Assembly (NCBI GenBank): GCA_945487445.1
Contig: CALYTU010000031.1
Location: forward strand, 1 to 14,110
DNA from: an uncultured Clostridia bacterium
GTDB taxonomy: Bacteria; Bacillota; Clostridia; Oscillospirales; Oscillospiraceae
DNA: 14,110 nucleotides
Reading direction: 5' to 3'
This document shows, in pieces, positions 1-6,564 of this stretch. Below the pieces are notes generated by a model that was given only the letters and a program-made list of their open reading frames with translations, ran no database searches and was not told the origin of the DNA. A program made the translations under genes and the position numbers. How positions within the stretch are numbered: position 1 is the stretch's first letter; each line of letters starts with the position of its first letter.

Positions 1-84
1 TATGCCAAAACCATCAGTTTTTACTCAGGTCCTCACTTTGCGACTAACACTTTTTGATATTACGGGTCGAAACCCTTTGTTCAC

Positions 85-1293
85 TCAGTATAACAGTCGC
101 TCCACCAGACCCGTGGTCAGGGGAACATACCAGGCAGCCACCTGAATGACGATGTACCAGCAGATCCCCGCCAGCATCAGCAATATGACCGGGACACGTT
201 TCTTCGCAATATCCGCGTCTCGCAGGATACAGGCGGCAGTCAGCACCAGGCCAAGCGTCAGGTTGTAGCGACCGGTGATGAGCCAGATCACAAGCAGGAC
301 AGCCAGCACAGCAAGAACAAACACGCCCCTGCTGTCCCGGCGCTTTTTCGCCAGCGTCCAGGCAGACCAGCAGCCCCAGAAGCCGAAACCGAAGAGGGGC
401 GCGTCCAGCATCAGATCGACGGTCATGCCCAGGATCGGCACGGCAAAGATCCCGCTGCATCCGTTGCCCATCAATTCGCGGAAAACGGCGAGCACCTGCT
501 CCGGTTTGAGCAGGGTGAGCAGCTCTCTGGTCCGGAACCCGGACATCAGATAGCGGTACAGGTTCGCCGTCAGCACAAGGGTCAGCACCCAGACTGCCAG
601 CGCAGCCAGCAGGGAGAAGAAAAGCTGCCAGCCTGAAAGCCGCTGGGCGCGGCGCTGGGAGATCAACTTGTACCAATGGACCGCCACGAAGCAGGGCGCC
701 AGCCAAATCAGGGCAAAGCGCAGCGCGAACATCGGAGCAAAGGTCATAATCGCGGCGAGGTACAGGAGCTCCGCCGGAAAAGCAGGCTTCTCCGCCCGCA
801 GATAGAGGAACAAAAGCAGCAGGCTCACCGCCAGAATGCAGGTCTCTCCGTGGCCGCGCACCGCCGACGCGGCAAAGAGCGCAGCTCCGGGGAGGGCAAC
901 CCACCGGCTGTCAAAGAGGATGTTCAAAAGGCAGAAGACCGCCCCCGCGCCGACAGCGTAGAGTCCTAGCTGTAAGATCCCATATCGGGAATTGAAAAAC
1001 AGCTCCGCCCGGCCCAGATAGATCATCGCGTCATTCGCGTACCGCCCGGCCGAAACCGCCGCGGCAAACAAAAGAACCAGCAGAAGGGGCGGCCAATGGA
1101 GCTTCGGACTGCCGAGGAGCTCCCGCCGAAAGGGAAAGCCCCCAGCGCGGTAACGCTTGACCCAGCCGATCGGCTTCGGGGTCAACTCCATCGCCCGTGC
1201 TGCAGCAAGCCGCCACCAGAAGCCGAACGCGATAAACAGCGCGGACGCCGCGATAATGGGCCAATAGGGTGCAAAGCTTTCGAGAAGCTGCAT
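85..1293 (-). CDS. Polytopic membrane protein of unknown function
   Basis: About 402 residues, with roughly nine or ten hydrophobic segments spread over the whole length and short basic loops between them (for example KKRRDSR and RRAQR), so it is an integral membrane protein. I chose the ATG at 1293 because a GGAGG lies 8 bases upstream; an in-frame GTG at 1302 overlaps that ribosome site and is less likely. I do not recognise a family signature. The layout of many membrane spans with a charged loop near residues 35-60 recalls polytopic glycosyltransferase-like or EpsG-like proteins, but no catalytic motif is visible and this is only a resemblance. It is monocistronic within the window, divergent from the lipoprotein pair at 1448, and has its own promoter. 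Coding is well supported by length, start context and composition; function is unknown. Confidence 0.8.
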   Translation of the reverse strand: MQLLESFAPYWPIIAASALFIAFGFWWRLAAARAMELTPKPIGWVKRYRAGGFPFRRELLGSPKLHWPPLLLVLLFAAAVSAGRYANDAMIYLGRAELFFNSRYGILQLGLYAVGAGAVFCLLNILFDSRWVALPGAALFAASAVRGHGETCILAVSLLLLFLYLRAEKPAFPAELLYLAAIMTFAPMFALRFALIWLAPCFVAVHWYKLISQRRAQRLSGWQLFFSLLAALAVWVLTLVLTANLYRYLMSGFRTRELLTLLKPEQVLAVFRELMGNGCSGIFAVPILGMTVDLMLDAPLFGFGFWGCWSAWTLAKKRRDSRGVFVLAVLAVLLVIWLITGRYNLTLGLVLTAACILRDADIAKKRVPVILLMLAGICWYIVIQVAAWYVPLTTGLVERLLY

Positions 1294-1313
1294 CAAAACC
1301 ACCTCCGCTTTTC

Positions 1314-1342
1314 AGTATAACAAAAAAATCTTTCTTTGGCAA
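1314..1342 (-). promoter_or_regulatory. Sigma-A type promoter for the membrane protein gene
   Basis: Read on the minus strand, TTGCCA (1342-1337) and TATACT (1319-1314) are separated by exactly 17 bases, with a T-rich spacer. Transcription would begin near 1307, giving a very short leader that starts next to the GGAGG ribosome site. Confidence 0.7.
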
Positions 1343-1355
1343 CGGCCTTTTTCGA

Positions 1356-1377
1356 TTTCAGAGGAACATTTCTGAAA
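1356..1377. promoter_or_regulatory. Inverted repeat in divergent intergenic region
   Basis: The arms TTTCAGA (1356-1362) and TCTGAAA (1371-1377) are perfect inverted repeats with an 8-base gap. The position, between the minus-strand promoter and the plus-strand lipoprotein genes, would suit an operator. No regulator is known, and A/T-rich palindromes can arise by chance. Confidence 0.3.
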
Positions 1378-1398
1378 AAAAAACGTCTTAAATGAAAA

Positions 1399-1424
1399 GG
1401 TGTGATCTCACGAAGTATCACACC
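1399..1424 (+). promoter_or_regulatory. Leader hairpin upstream of PstS-like gene
   Basis: GGTGTGAT (1399-1406) pairs perfectly with ATCACACC (1417-1424) around a 10-base loop. It lies 8 bases before the AAGGAGG ribosome site (1433-1439) of the gene starting at 1448. There is no U-tract, so it is not a terminator. It could be an operator or a mRNA-stabilising 5' hairpin. Confidence 0.4.
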
Positions 1425-1447
1425 GTATTCAGAAGGAGGAAACGATC

Positions 1448-2455
1448 ATGAAACGAATGCAACTGAATTGCCTGTGCATGGTTCTTCTGCTCACGGTTAC
1501 GCTGCTGGCGGGCTGCGAAACGACGCCCCAGGCCTCCGAAGCCCTCGCCGATTCCCCCGCATCCACACAGATCGAATCGACCGCCCAGGCTCAGACCGAG
1601 GCCACCACCCAGGGCCAGACGGACACGACCGCCGAGACTGCGCAGCCCGGGACTGACTTCCGCTTCACCCGCGAGAATTTCCCCCGTCTCGACGGCTCCA
1701 CAGCCTGCCTGCCCATGGCCGAGGCGATCTGCTCCGTCCTGCTTGGAGAAAGCCGCGAGGACGTCCAGGATTTAATCCACTTCAACCGCACCACGCAGTC
1801 CTTCCGCAATCTGAAGGACGGGGCCTGCGACCTGCTCCTGGCCGGTCAGCCCAATCCAGGGGTCTTCGAAGAGATGGAGCAAGCGGGCTTTGCCTACGAT
1901 ATGGAGCAGTTGGGCACAGACGCCCTGATTTTCCTGGTAAACGAGGCGAATCCCGTGGACAATATCACCACCGAACAGCTTCGCGCCATCTACACCGGTC
2001 AGATTACCAACTGGAAGGAGCTGGGCGGCAATGACGCACCCATCATCCCCCTGCAGCGAAACGAAGGTGCCGGTTCTCAGGCGCTGATGAAAAAGCTGGT
2101 CATGGGCGACACGCCGCTGATGGAGGCGCCGGCCGAATACATTCCAACCTCCATGGGCGATCTGATGACCGCAGTCAAGAGCTATGACGCCTCCGCTAAT
2201 GCGATTGGCTATTCCGTTTATTACTACGCCCACGACATGGAAATGGCCAAGGGCCTGAAGCTTTTGAAAGTGGACGGCGTGGAGCCGAGCAAGGACAGCA
2301 TCCGCAGCGGGGAATATCCCCATCTGAACGCCTACTACTGCGTCATCGCCGCCTCTGCGCCTGCAGACAGCCCTACGCGCATCCTTTATGACTGGCTCGT
2401 AACCCCCGACGGCCAGCGCCTTCTGGACGCAGAGGGATATGTCACGAACCAATGA
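1448..2455 (+). CDS. PstS-like phosphate/solute-binding lipoprotein
   Basis: A 335-residue extracellular lipoprotein of the PBP-like (PstS) family. The signal peptide ends in a lipobox LAGC with the lipidated Cys at residue 23. A Ser/Thr/Gln/Ala-rich tether runs to about residue 70. The binding domain then shows LDGST (81-85), the PstS-type N-terminal ligand loop. It also has the stretch with IYTGQITNWKELGG (181-194) and RNEGAGSQ (204-211), both typical of phosphate-binding proteins. AAGGAGG precedes the ATG by 8 bases. No pstCAB transporter genes are adjacent, so it may be an orphan binding protein, possibly a sensor or a binding protein working with a transporter elsewhere. The WG-repeat lipoprotein follows after 75 bases with no terminator between. 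The family call is firm; phosphate as ligand is inferred from the family. Confidence 0.88.
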   Translation: MKRMQLNCLCMVLLLTVTLLAGCETTPQASEALADSPASTQIESTAQAQTEATTQGQTDTTAETAQPGTDFRFTRENFPRLDGSTACLPMAEAICSVLLGESREDVQDLIHFNRTTQSFRNLKDGACDLLLAGQPNPGVFEEMEQAGFAYDMEQLGTDALIFLVNEANPVDNITTEQLRAIYTGQITNWKELGGNDAPIIPLQRNEGAGSQALMKKLVMGDTPLMEAPAEYIPTSMGDLMTAVKSYDASANAIGYSVYYYAHDMEMAKGLKLLKVDGVEPSKDSIRSGEYPHLNAYYCVIAASAPADSPTRILYDWLVTPDGQRLLDAEGYVTNQ

Positions 2456-2530
2456 TTCTTCGTTCACTTGAAAATTGAGAACATCAGGATTTCAGCTTGC
2501 TCTATGATTCTTAGGAGAGGAGACGTTTGC

Positions 2531-4228
2531 ATGCGAAAACCCTTGTTTCTTTTTCTGGCTTTTGTCCTGCTGCTGACGGCCTGCACGCAGCTGCCCCCGG
2601 CGGAAACGACGCAGCCGTCTTCCATCGTGCCTCTGACCACGTCTGCCACCCAGACGCCCACCGCACCGCCCACCGAGACGCCCACCGCACCGCCCACCGA
2701 GACGCCCACGGAGCCCGCTCTCTTTGTTGGGGACGTGACGGCCGGCGGTTATCGGGTGCATACGGACACCTCCGCTTATCAGCCCTACGTCCCGCCCAAA
2801 GCGGTGTATACCCGGCTGGCGGACGGACCTTTGGAGTCTTTTATTCCCTCGTCGGACTACGGCGAGGTCTACCCCTACATTGCCGCCCACGTCTTCGGGT
2901 CTGAGGGCAACGACGGCTGGCGGGCCGGCTCCTGCTGCGGGATCGTGGACCGCAACGGCCGCATCCTCACCGACGGGATCTACTGCGGCGTCCGCACCCT
3001 GTCGGATTGGGACTATGAGCACAACTCCGTCCGCTATCTGCCGTTCTGGGTGGTGCAGAAGGTACTCAGCGTGACGCGGCACGAGGAAGCCGACGCCGAC
3101 CTGTCCTGGCTGGAGGACGATACCCGGATGGGTGTGATCTCTTTGGACGGGAGCTTCGCCCTGCCCTGTGAATACAAAAGCATTCAGGCTGCGGGAGACG
3201 GCTTTGTGGCCTACCGAAGCTGGGATAAGCCTGACTTCGAGGTCCATGACGGCAGCGGAACCCTGCTCTTCACTGGCGCGGATATCTTCGACGGATCGAA
3301 GGCGGAAGGCTGGAGCATCCGCTGGGGCGATAGCCTCTATCTCGCAGGCTATTACCCCAACGAGGACGAGTCGGTCTACTGGTACCTCCGCCCGGACGGA
3401 ACCAGGACGCTCGGCCCCTATTCCTCCGCTGAGCCCTTCCAGGAAGGCCTCGCCTGCGTCAGCGCGGACGGAGAGAGCTATGGCTACATCGACAAGGAAG
3501 GAAATTGGGTCATTGAACCTGTCTACGAAACTGCTGCATCCTTCTGCAACGGACGGGTCATCCAGAAAACCAAAGAATCGCAGGCAGTTGTGCTGGACAA
3601 GTCCGGAAACCGGCTGCTGACCTGCGAGGACGACTACTGGCTCTATGACGCCCCCTGCGGCTTCCGGTCCCAGAGGAATTGGGACGACACCGTTACCTAT
3701 TACGATCGTGACGGCTCTGTCCTTTGCAGCGGCGGCTACAACCTCTGCTGTCTGGACGCCGAAACCTTCTATGAGGAGCTGGACGACTGCACCCGCGTCT
3801 TCCGCTTGGACGGGCGCGAGCTGCGCATGCCGCTTGTGGACTACATGAGCACCGGGATTTTCCTGGTGGATGAACAGCCGATCCCCGGCTATGTGGGCCG
3901 AAGCTATCAGGATGAGGTGGAATACTTCCTGCCCCAGGATCTCTCTGCGGCGGCGAAGCAGATTTCCTTCGATACCGAAAGCCCGAACTCCTACTTCACC
4001 TGCTTCGATACCCAGGATGAGATCACGAACCAGACCTGGCACCTCTGCTGGAACGGCAGAGCATGGCTGGGCTGTACCGACGAAGGCGACACACTGACCG
4101 TTCCCCTGCGGGTCCCCAGTCCCCGCGTTTTTGGAGACCGGATCAATGCGGAGCTGGATCATGCCAGCGTCTATCTGGATCTGGATGGCAATATCGTCTT
4201 CTACTACCCGCTCAACGCCGAGGACTGA
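2531..4228 (+). CDS. WG-repeat surface lipoprotein
   Basis: A 565-residue lipoprotein. I take the ATG at 2531, preceded by AGGAGAGGAG, rather than the in-frame ATG at 2468, because 2531 gives a proper signal peptide with lipobox LTAC (Cys 18). A Pro/Thr-rich linker with a 24-base tandem repeat follows. The rest holds several degenerate WG (beta-propeller-like) repeats. The clearest is at about residues 317-332 (YGYIDKEGNWVIEPVY); weaker ones include GIVDRNGRILTDGIY, MGVISLDGSFALPCEY and a terminal DLDGNIVFYY. WG-repeat proteins are usually secreted or surface-exposed with unknown ligands. It is probably in one transcription unit with the PstS-like gene. The lipoprotein and WG assignments are seen in the sequence; the biological role is unknown. 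Confidence 0.85.
   Translation: MRKPLFLFLAFVLLLTACTQLPPAETTQPSSIVPLTTSATQTPTAPPTETPTAPPTETPTEPALFVGDVTAGGYRVHTDTSAYQPYVPPKAVYTRLADGPLESFIPSSDYGEVYPYIAAHVFGSEGNDGWRAGSCCGIVDRNGRILTDGIYCGVRTLSDWDYEHNSVRYLPFWVVQKVLSVTRHEEADADLSWLEDDTRMGVISLDGSFALPCEYKSIQAAGDGFVAYRSWDKPDFEVHDGSGTLLFTGADIFDGSKAEGWSIRWGDSLYLAGYYPNEDESVYWYLRPDGTRTLGPYSSAEPFQEGLACVSADGESYGYIDKEGNWVIEPVYETAASFCNGRVIQKTKESQAVVLDKSGNRLLTCEDDYWLYDAPCGFRSQRNWDDTVTYYDRDGSVLCSGGYNLCCLDAETFYEELDDCTRVFRLDGRELRMPLVDYMSTGIFLVDEQPIPGYVGRSYQDEVEYFLPQDLSAAAKQISFDTESPNSYFTCFDTQDEITNQTWHLCWNGRAWLGCTDEGDTLTVPLRVPSPRVFGDRINAELDHASVYLDLDGNIVFYYPLNAED
2653..2709 (+). repeat. 24-bp tandem repeat encoding a Pro/Thr linker
   Basis: Two perfect 24-base units (2653-2676 and 2677-2700) starting GACGCCCACCG, plus 9 bases of a third. 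They encode repeated TPTAPPTE in the tether of the WG-repeat lipoprotein. Such units can vary in number by slippage and so change tether length. Confidence 0.85.
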
Positions 4229-4283
4229 TTCGGTCCTGTGATTCGGCCTTCCTTCGGGGCTTCGCAGGCGGACTGGCAATGTC

Positions 4284-4532
4284 CTGATTTGGTGATCGGT
4301 TTTCGTCAGCTTTTCATTTGAGGGAGGCAACAGCCCGGGAAAAAAGTGTTTCCCGTTTCCCACAGGGGCCTCAGGGGAGCGCCCGATCCGCTGCAGCGGA
4401 CAATTTGCGGCAGGCAAATCCTGCGCGGTCACGATTTGAAACGCGGTGAAATTCTTTGCAGACGCAAATGATGCATGCTGCGCATCCACGGGCGCTCCCT
4501 GTAAGCGCGTGAAACGCCGGCAGCCCGTTGGG
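4284..4532. repeat. Hairpin-rich intergenic repeat, copy 1
   Basis: This segment aligns by eye along its length with 5998-6245. Shared landmarks are GAT.TGGT.ATCGG near the left end, GCGGACAATTTGC with AGGCAAATCC in the middle, and GTAAGCGCGTGAA followed by CGCCGGCAGCCCG at the right end. It contains successive short hairpins: CGGGAAA/TTTCCCG (4336-4355), TCCGC/GCGGA, ATTTGC/GCAAAT and GATGC/GCATC. It fills most of the gap between the WG-repeat lipoprotein and the HELLH gene; I see no gene here. The CGGGAAA hairpin may also act as a weak terminator for the lipoprotein operon. Confidence 0.7.
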
Positions 4533-4674
4533 ATACATAAGGGACAATGCATTGCCACATGGACTGTACGGAAAGATACGATCTACATCAAACCGTTTCA
4601 GGCTGACAACAAAGCCGCCTGTGAACGGGCGGAGAAACAGATTCGGAACCTCACGCAGTGCAGTGAGTGCAGAT

Positions 4675-5256
4675 ATGAGTAACATGGTAGATTATGAAAA
4701 ACACTTTCGCGTGTACTGCGAAGAAAACAGTTTAACGATCAACCTTTCCTTCGACATGCCGGAGGGATATGAAACGGCCAACGGTACGTTTGATCCAACT
4801 GTCAATACGCTGTTCATCAACAAAGAGATGCTCCAATCTCAACCGGAGTACGAGCAGATGTTCTATCTGTTTCATGAGCTTCTCCATGCTTTGCAGTATT
4901 TGCACCCGGAGCGCTTTGACGAGCTGATTTCCAGGAGCCGCCTCTATGTCATCCAATATGACGGCACCTGTTATAAACTCGTTGACGGTGAATGGAAAGA
5001 ATGCAAGCTCGATGGATCAACAGAGCGTTTCACGGAGCTATATCTTGGACAGCCCTATGAGCGGGACGCAAATGACTTTGCGTATGAGAAGGTGAAAGAG
5101 CTTTTGGAAGATTCGCCGGAGCTTCAGGAGCTCCATGCGTTCTGGACGCCGAAAAAGCCGATAGCAGATCAGGCGTATGAGGAACTGTACCGACAGATTG
5201 ATGAGATCACAGGAGAAACAAATGAATCAGAAGATACGTCTCCAACCGATGGATAG
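4675..5256 (+). CDS. HELLH-motif putative metallopeptidase, ImmA/IrrE-like
   Basis: A 193-residue soluble protein. HELLH at residues 67-71 is a zinc-binding HExxH motif. YERDANDFA at 128-136 places a Glu (129) where ImmA/IrrE-like peptidases carry the third metal ligand in an ExxANxFA helix. These features suggest a small gluzincin-fold protease, or an inactive relative. I start at ATG 4675; a TTG at 4528 in the same frame would add 49 residues that lie partly in a repeat and look non-coding, and ATG 4684 is an alternative. The ribosome site is weak. The 3' end overlaps the start of the broken acetyltransferase gene by 35 bases, implying translational coupling. No helix-turn-helix antitoxin or phage repressor partner is next to it. 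Substrate is unknown; the fold assignment rests on motif spacing only. Confidence 0.72.
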   Translation: MSNMVDYEKHFRVYCEENSLTINLSFDMPEGYETANGTFDPTVNTLFINKEMLQSQPEYEQMFYLFHELLHALQYLHPERFDELISRSRLYVIQYDGTCYKLVDGEWKECKLDGSTERFTELYLGQPYERDANDFAYEKVKELLEDSPELQELHAFWTPKKPIADQAYEELYRQIDEITGETNESEDTSPTDG

Positions 5257-5798
5257 AGTGCTCCTTCACGAATACTATAAGGGCTTCGTGAGGGCTGAAA
5301 TCTCAATTAAAAAAGCAGATAAAAATGATCTGAAAAAGATCTATGATATGCAACTGACAGCATTTCGACCTTTGTTGGATAAATACTAAAGATTACGAAA
5401 CCAGTCCTGCTGCGGAGCCATTTGAAAGAACATTACAACGCTTCCGTTTTGATAATGTTTCTTATCATTTGATCACGCTTGGCACAGAGGTGATCGGTGC
5501 AGTTCGTGTTCGCTGGAATGATGATATCTATGTTCTTGCGCAGATATTGATTATTCCTGAGTACCAGGGCTTAGGATATGCGCAAGAGGCAATCCGTCTG
5601 GTTGAAGCCATGTATCCCAATGCTTCCCTCTGGAGGTTGGACACCATCGCACAAGAAGCAAAGCTGTGTCACCTGTATGAAAAGATGGGATACTGCAGAT
5701 CATCGTGGAGCGCTGCGCTCGAAACAAAATGCCATGCCTTTCGACGGCATCGCCTCTACAGCGATTTGCTGCGTTCAACCGATAACCAGATTCCCTGA
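5222..5798 (+). pseudogene. Broken GNAT-family acetyltransferase
   Basis: ATG 5222 follows AGGAG (5211-5215). The first frame reads to TAA at 5387-5389. Removing one T at 5387 restores continuity (…LLDKY then KDYETSPAAEPF…) into the frame that runs to 5798. The restored protein contains the GNAT core: a strand-loop stretch ending QILIIPEYQGLGYA, whose QGLGYA is the acetyl-CoA-binding Q/RxxGxG/A motif, and the late YEKMGY motif. After YEKMGY, at about 5693, the sequence becomes a copy of an intergenic repeat, so the natural C-terminus is gone. The first 22 or so residues (IRLQPMDRVLLHEYYKGF) look like the N-terminus of a different GNAT subfamily, joined to a second GNAT start (EISIKKADKNDL). 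Almost certainly non-functional, unless the frameshift is a sequencing error. Confidence 0.8.
5693..5784. repeat. Repeat module inserted in acetyltransferase 3' end
   Basis: Matches 6249-6341 at roughly four bases in five by eye, with shared blocks GATCATCGTGGAG, GCTGCGCTCG, ATGCCATGCCTTT, CGCCTCTAC and TTTGCTGCGT. In the second location this module directly follows the longer hairpin-rich repeat. Here it stands alone and starts right after the conserved YEKMGY codons of the GNAT gene. Confidence 0.75.
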
Positions 5799-5831
5799 TA
5801 GTCTGCCGCTCCCCTTCCACAGCATTTCTAT

Positions 5832-5887
5832 CAAAAGACTCGCACAGGCCGGGCAGGTTCCTTTGTCCGGCCTGTGCGAGTCTTTTG
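5832..5887. terminator. Long perfect hairpin, probable bidirectional terminator
   Basis: A 21-base perfect stem (5832-5852 with 5867-5887) closed by a 14-base loop. The arm ends are CAAAAGACTCG and CGAGTCTTTTG, so both strands have a T-rich 3' side of the stem, continuing as GTTGTTT on the plus strand. It would end transcription from the HELLH/acetyltransferase region. Confidence 0.75.
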
Positions 5888-5997
5888 TTGTTTCCACGCA
5901 GCCTCCTCTGGTCCATCTGAACAAAAAAAGGAATAGATTTCAGCAGAAACAGCAAACTAATAGCGTGATTTAATCATATTGATCCGCCGGATTATAC

Positions 5998-6245
5998 GAT
6001 TCTGGTTATCGGCTTCACTCAGCCTAACGTCTGAAGGCGGCGGCAAGCTGCGGCGGAAGCGTTTCAAATCTGACGCAGGGGCGCTCAATGAGCGCCCGGT
6101 CCGCCACGGCGGACAATTTGCCGGAGGCAAATCCGACACGGGTGCCGTACCGCCTGCGTTCAGATCGTTTGCTCACACAAACCATGCTTGCTCCGCAAGC
6201 GCGGGCGCTCAATGTAAGCGCGTGAAGCGCCGGCAGCCCGGTGGG
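5998..6245. repeat. Hairpin-rich intergenic repeat, copy 2
   Basis: Second copy of the element at 4284-4532. Its hairpins are GGGCGCTC/GAGCGCCC (6079-6097), GTCCGCC/GGCGGAC, ATTTGC/GCAAAT and GCTTGC/GCAAGC. The stems are kept between copies although some arm sequences differ. A matching GGGCGCTC/GAGCGCCC hairpin recurs at 10256-10274. The gap 5799-6564 holds no credible gene: it contains this repeat, the 3' module, the 21-bp hairpin and the MITE-like element. Confidence 0.7.
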
Positions 6246-6248
6246 CTG

Positions 6249-6341
6249 CTGCGGATCATCGTGGAGTGCTGCGCTCGGAGCGATATGCCATGCCTTTTGG
6301 CGGCAGCGCCTCTACGGTGTGTTTGCTGCGTGAAACCGATA
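6249..6341. repeat. 3' repeat module, second location
   Basis: Partner of 5693-5784 (see shared blocks there). It abuts the right end of the long repeat at 6245, so the two may be parts of one composite element of about 345 bp. Confidence 0.65.
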
Positions 6342-6364
6342 CAGAGAAAACCGTTTCATAGCTT

Positions 6365-6523
6365 ATACTAATATTTGACTAAATTGTTCGATTCATTTCG
6401 GCGGGAATCGCGCCATACATCGTTGTCGTCCTTGCCGGGCGTCAAGCCCGCCTGCGTCCTCCGCCTCGTCTGGCACAATTCCCACTCGGAATGCTTTCGA
6501 ACCCTTTCATCAAATATTAGTAT
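6365..6523. mobile_element. MITE-like element, 159 bp
   Basis: Perfect 14-base terminal inverted repeats ATACTAATATTTGA (6365-6378) and TCAAATATTAGTAT (6510-6523). The similarity continues inward imperfectly: GTTCGA…CATTTCGGCGGGAAT on the left matches the complement of ATTCCCACTCGGAATG…TCGAAC on the right. The pentamer TAGCT occurs just outside both ends (6359-6363 and 6524-6528), a possible target duplication with one extra T on the left. There is no coding capacity, so any movement would need a transposase from elsewhere. Confidence 0.65.
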
Positions 6524-6564
6524 TAGCTGTCAGATAATCGTATAAACTGTCGAGGAGTGTTTCT

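Noticed and set aside
1..84. Possible gene end or terminator at the left edge
   Set aside because: Only a 4-bp GGGT/ACCC hairpin near 62-75 and short frames; nothing assignable.
2653..2709. Direct repeats as a CRISPR array
   Set aside because: Tandem and in frame without spacers; a coding Pro/Thr linker.
2492..4558. 688-codon open frame antisense to the WG-repeat lipoprotein
   Set aside because: Low-complexity shadow in a GC-rich gene, with no family motif; the plus strand has lipobox, ribosome site and WG repeats.
5979..6371. 130-codon plus frame
   Set aside because: Lies in the hairpin-rich repeat; the similarity to 4446-4550 is explained by the DNA repeat.
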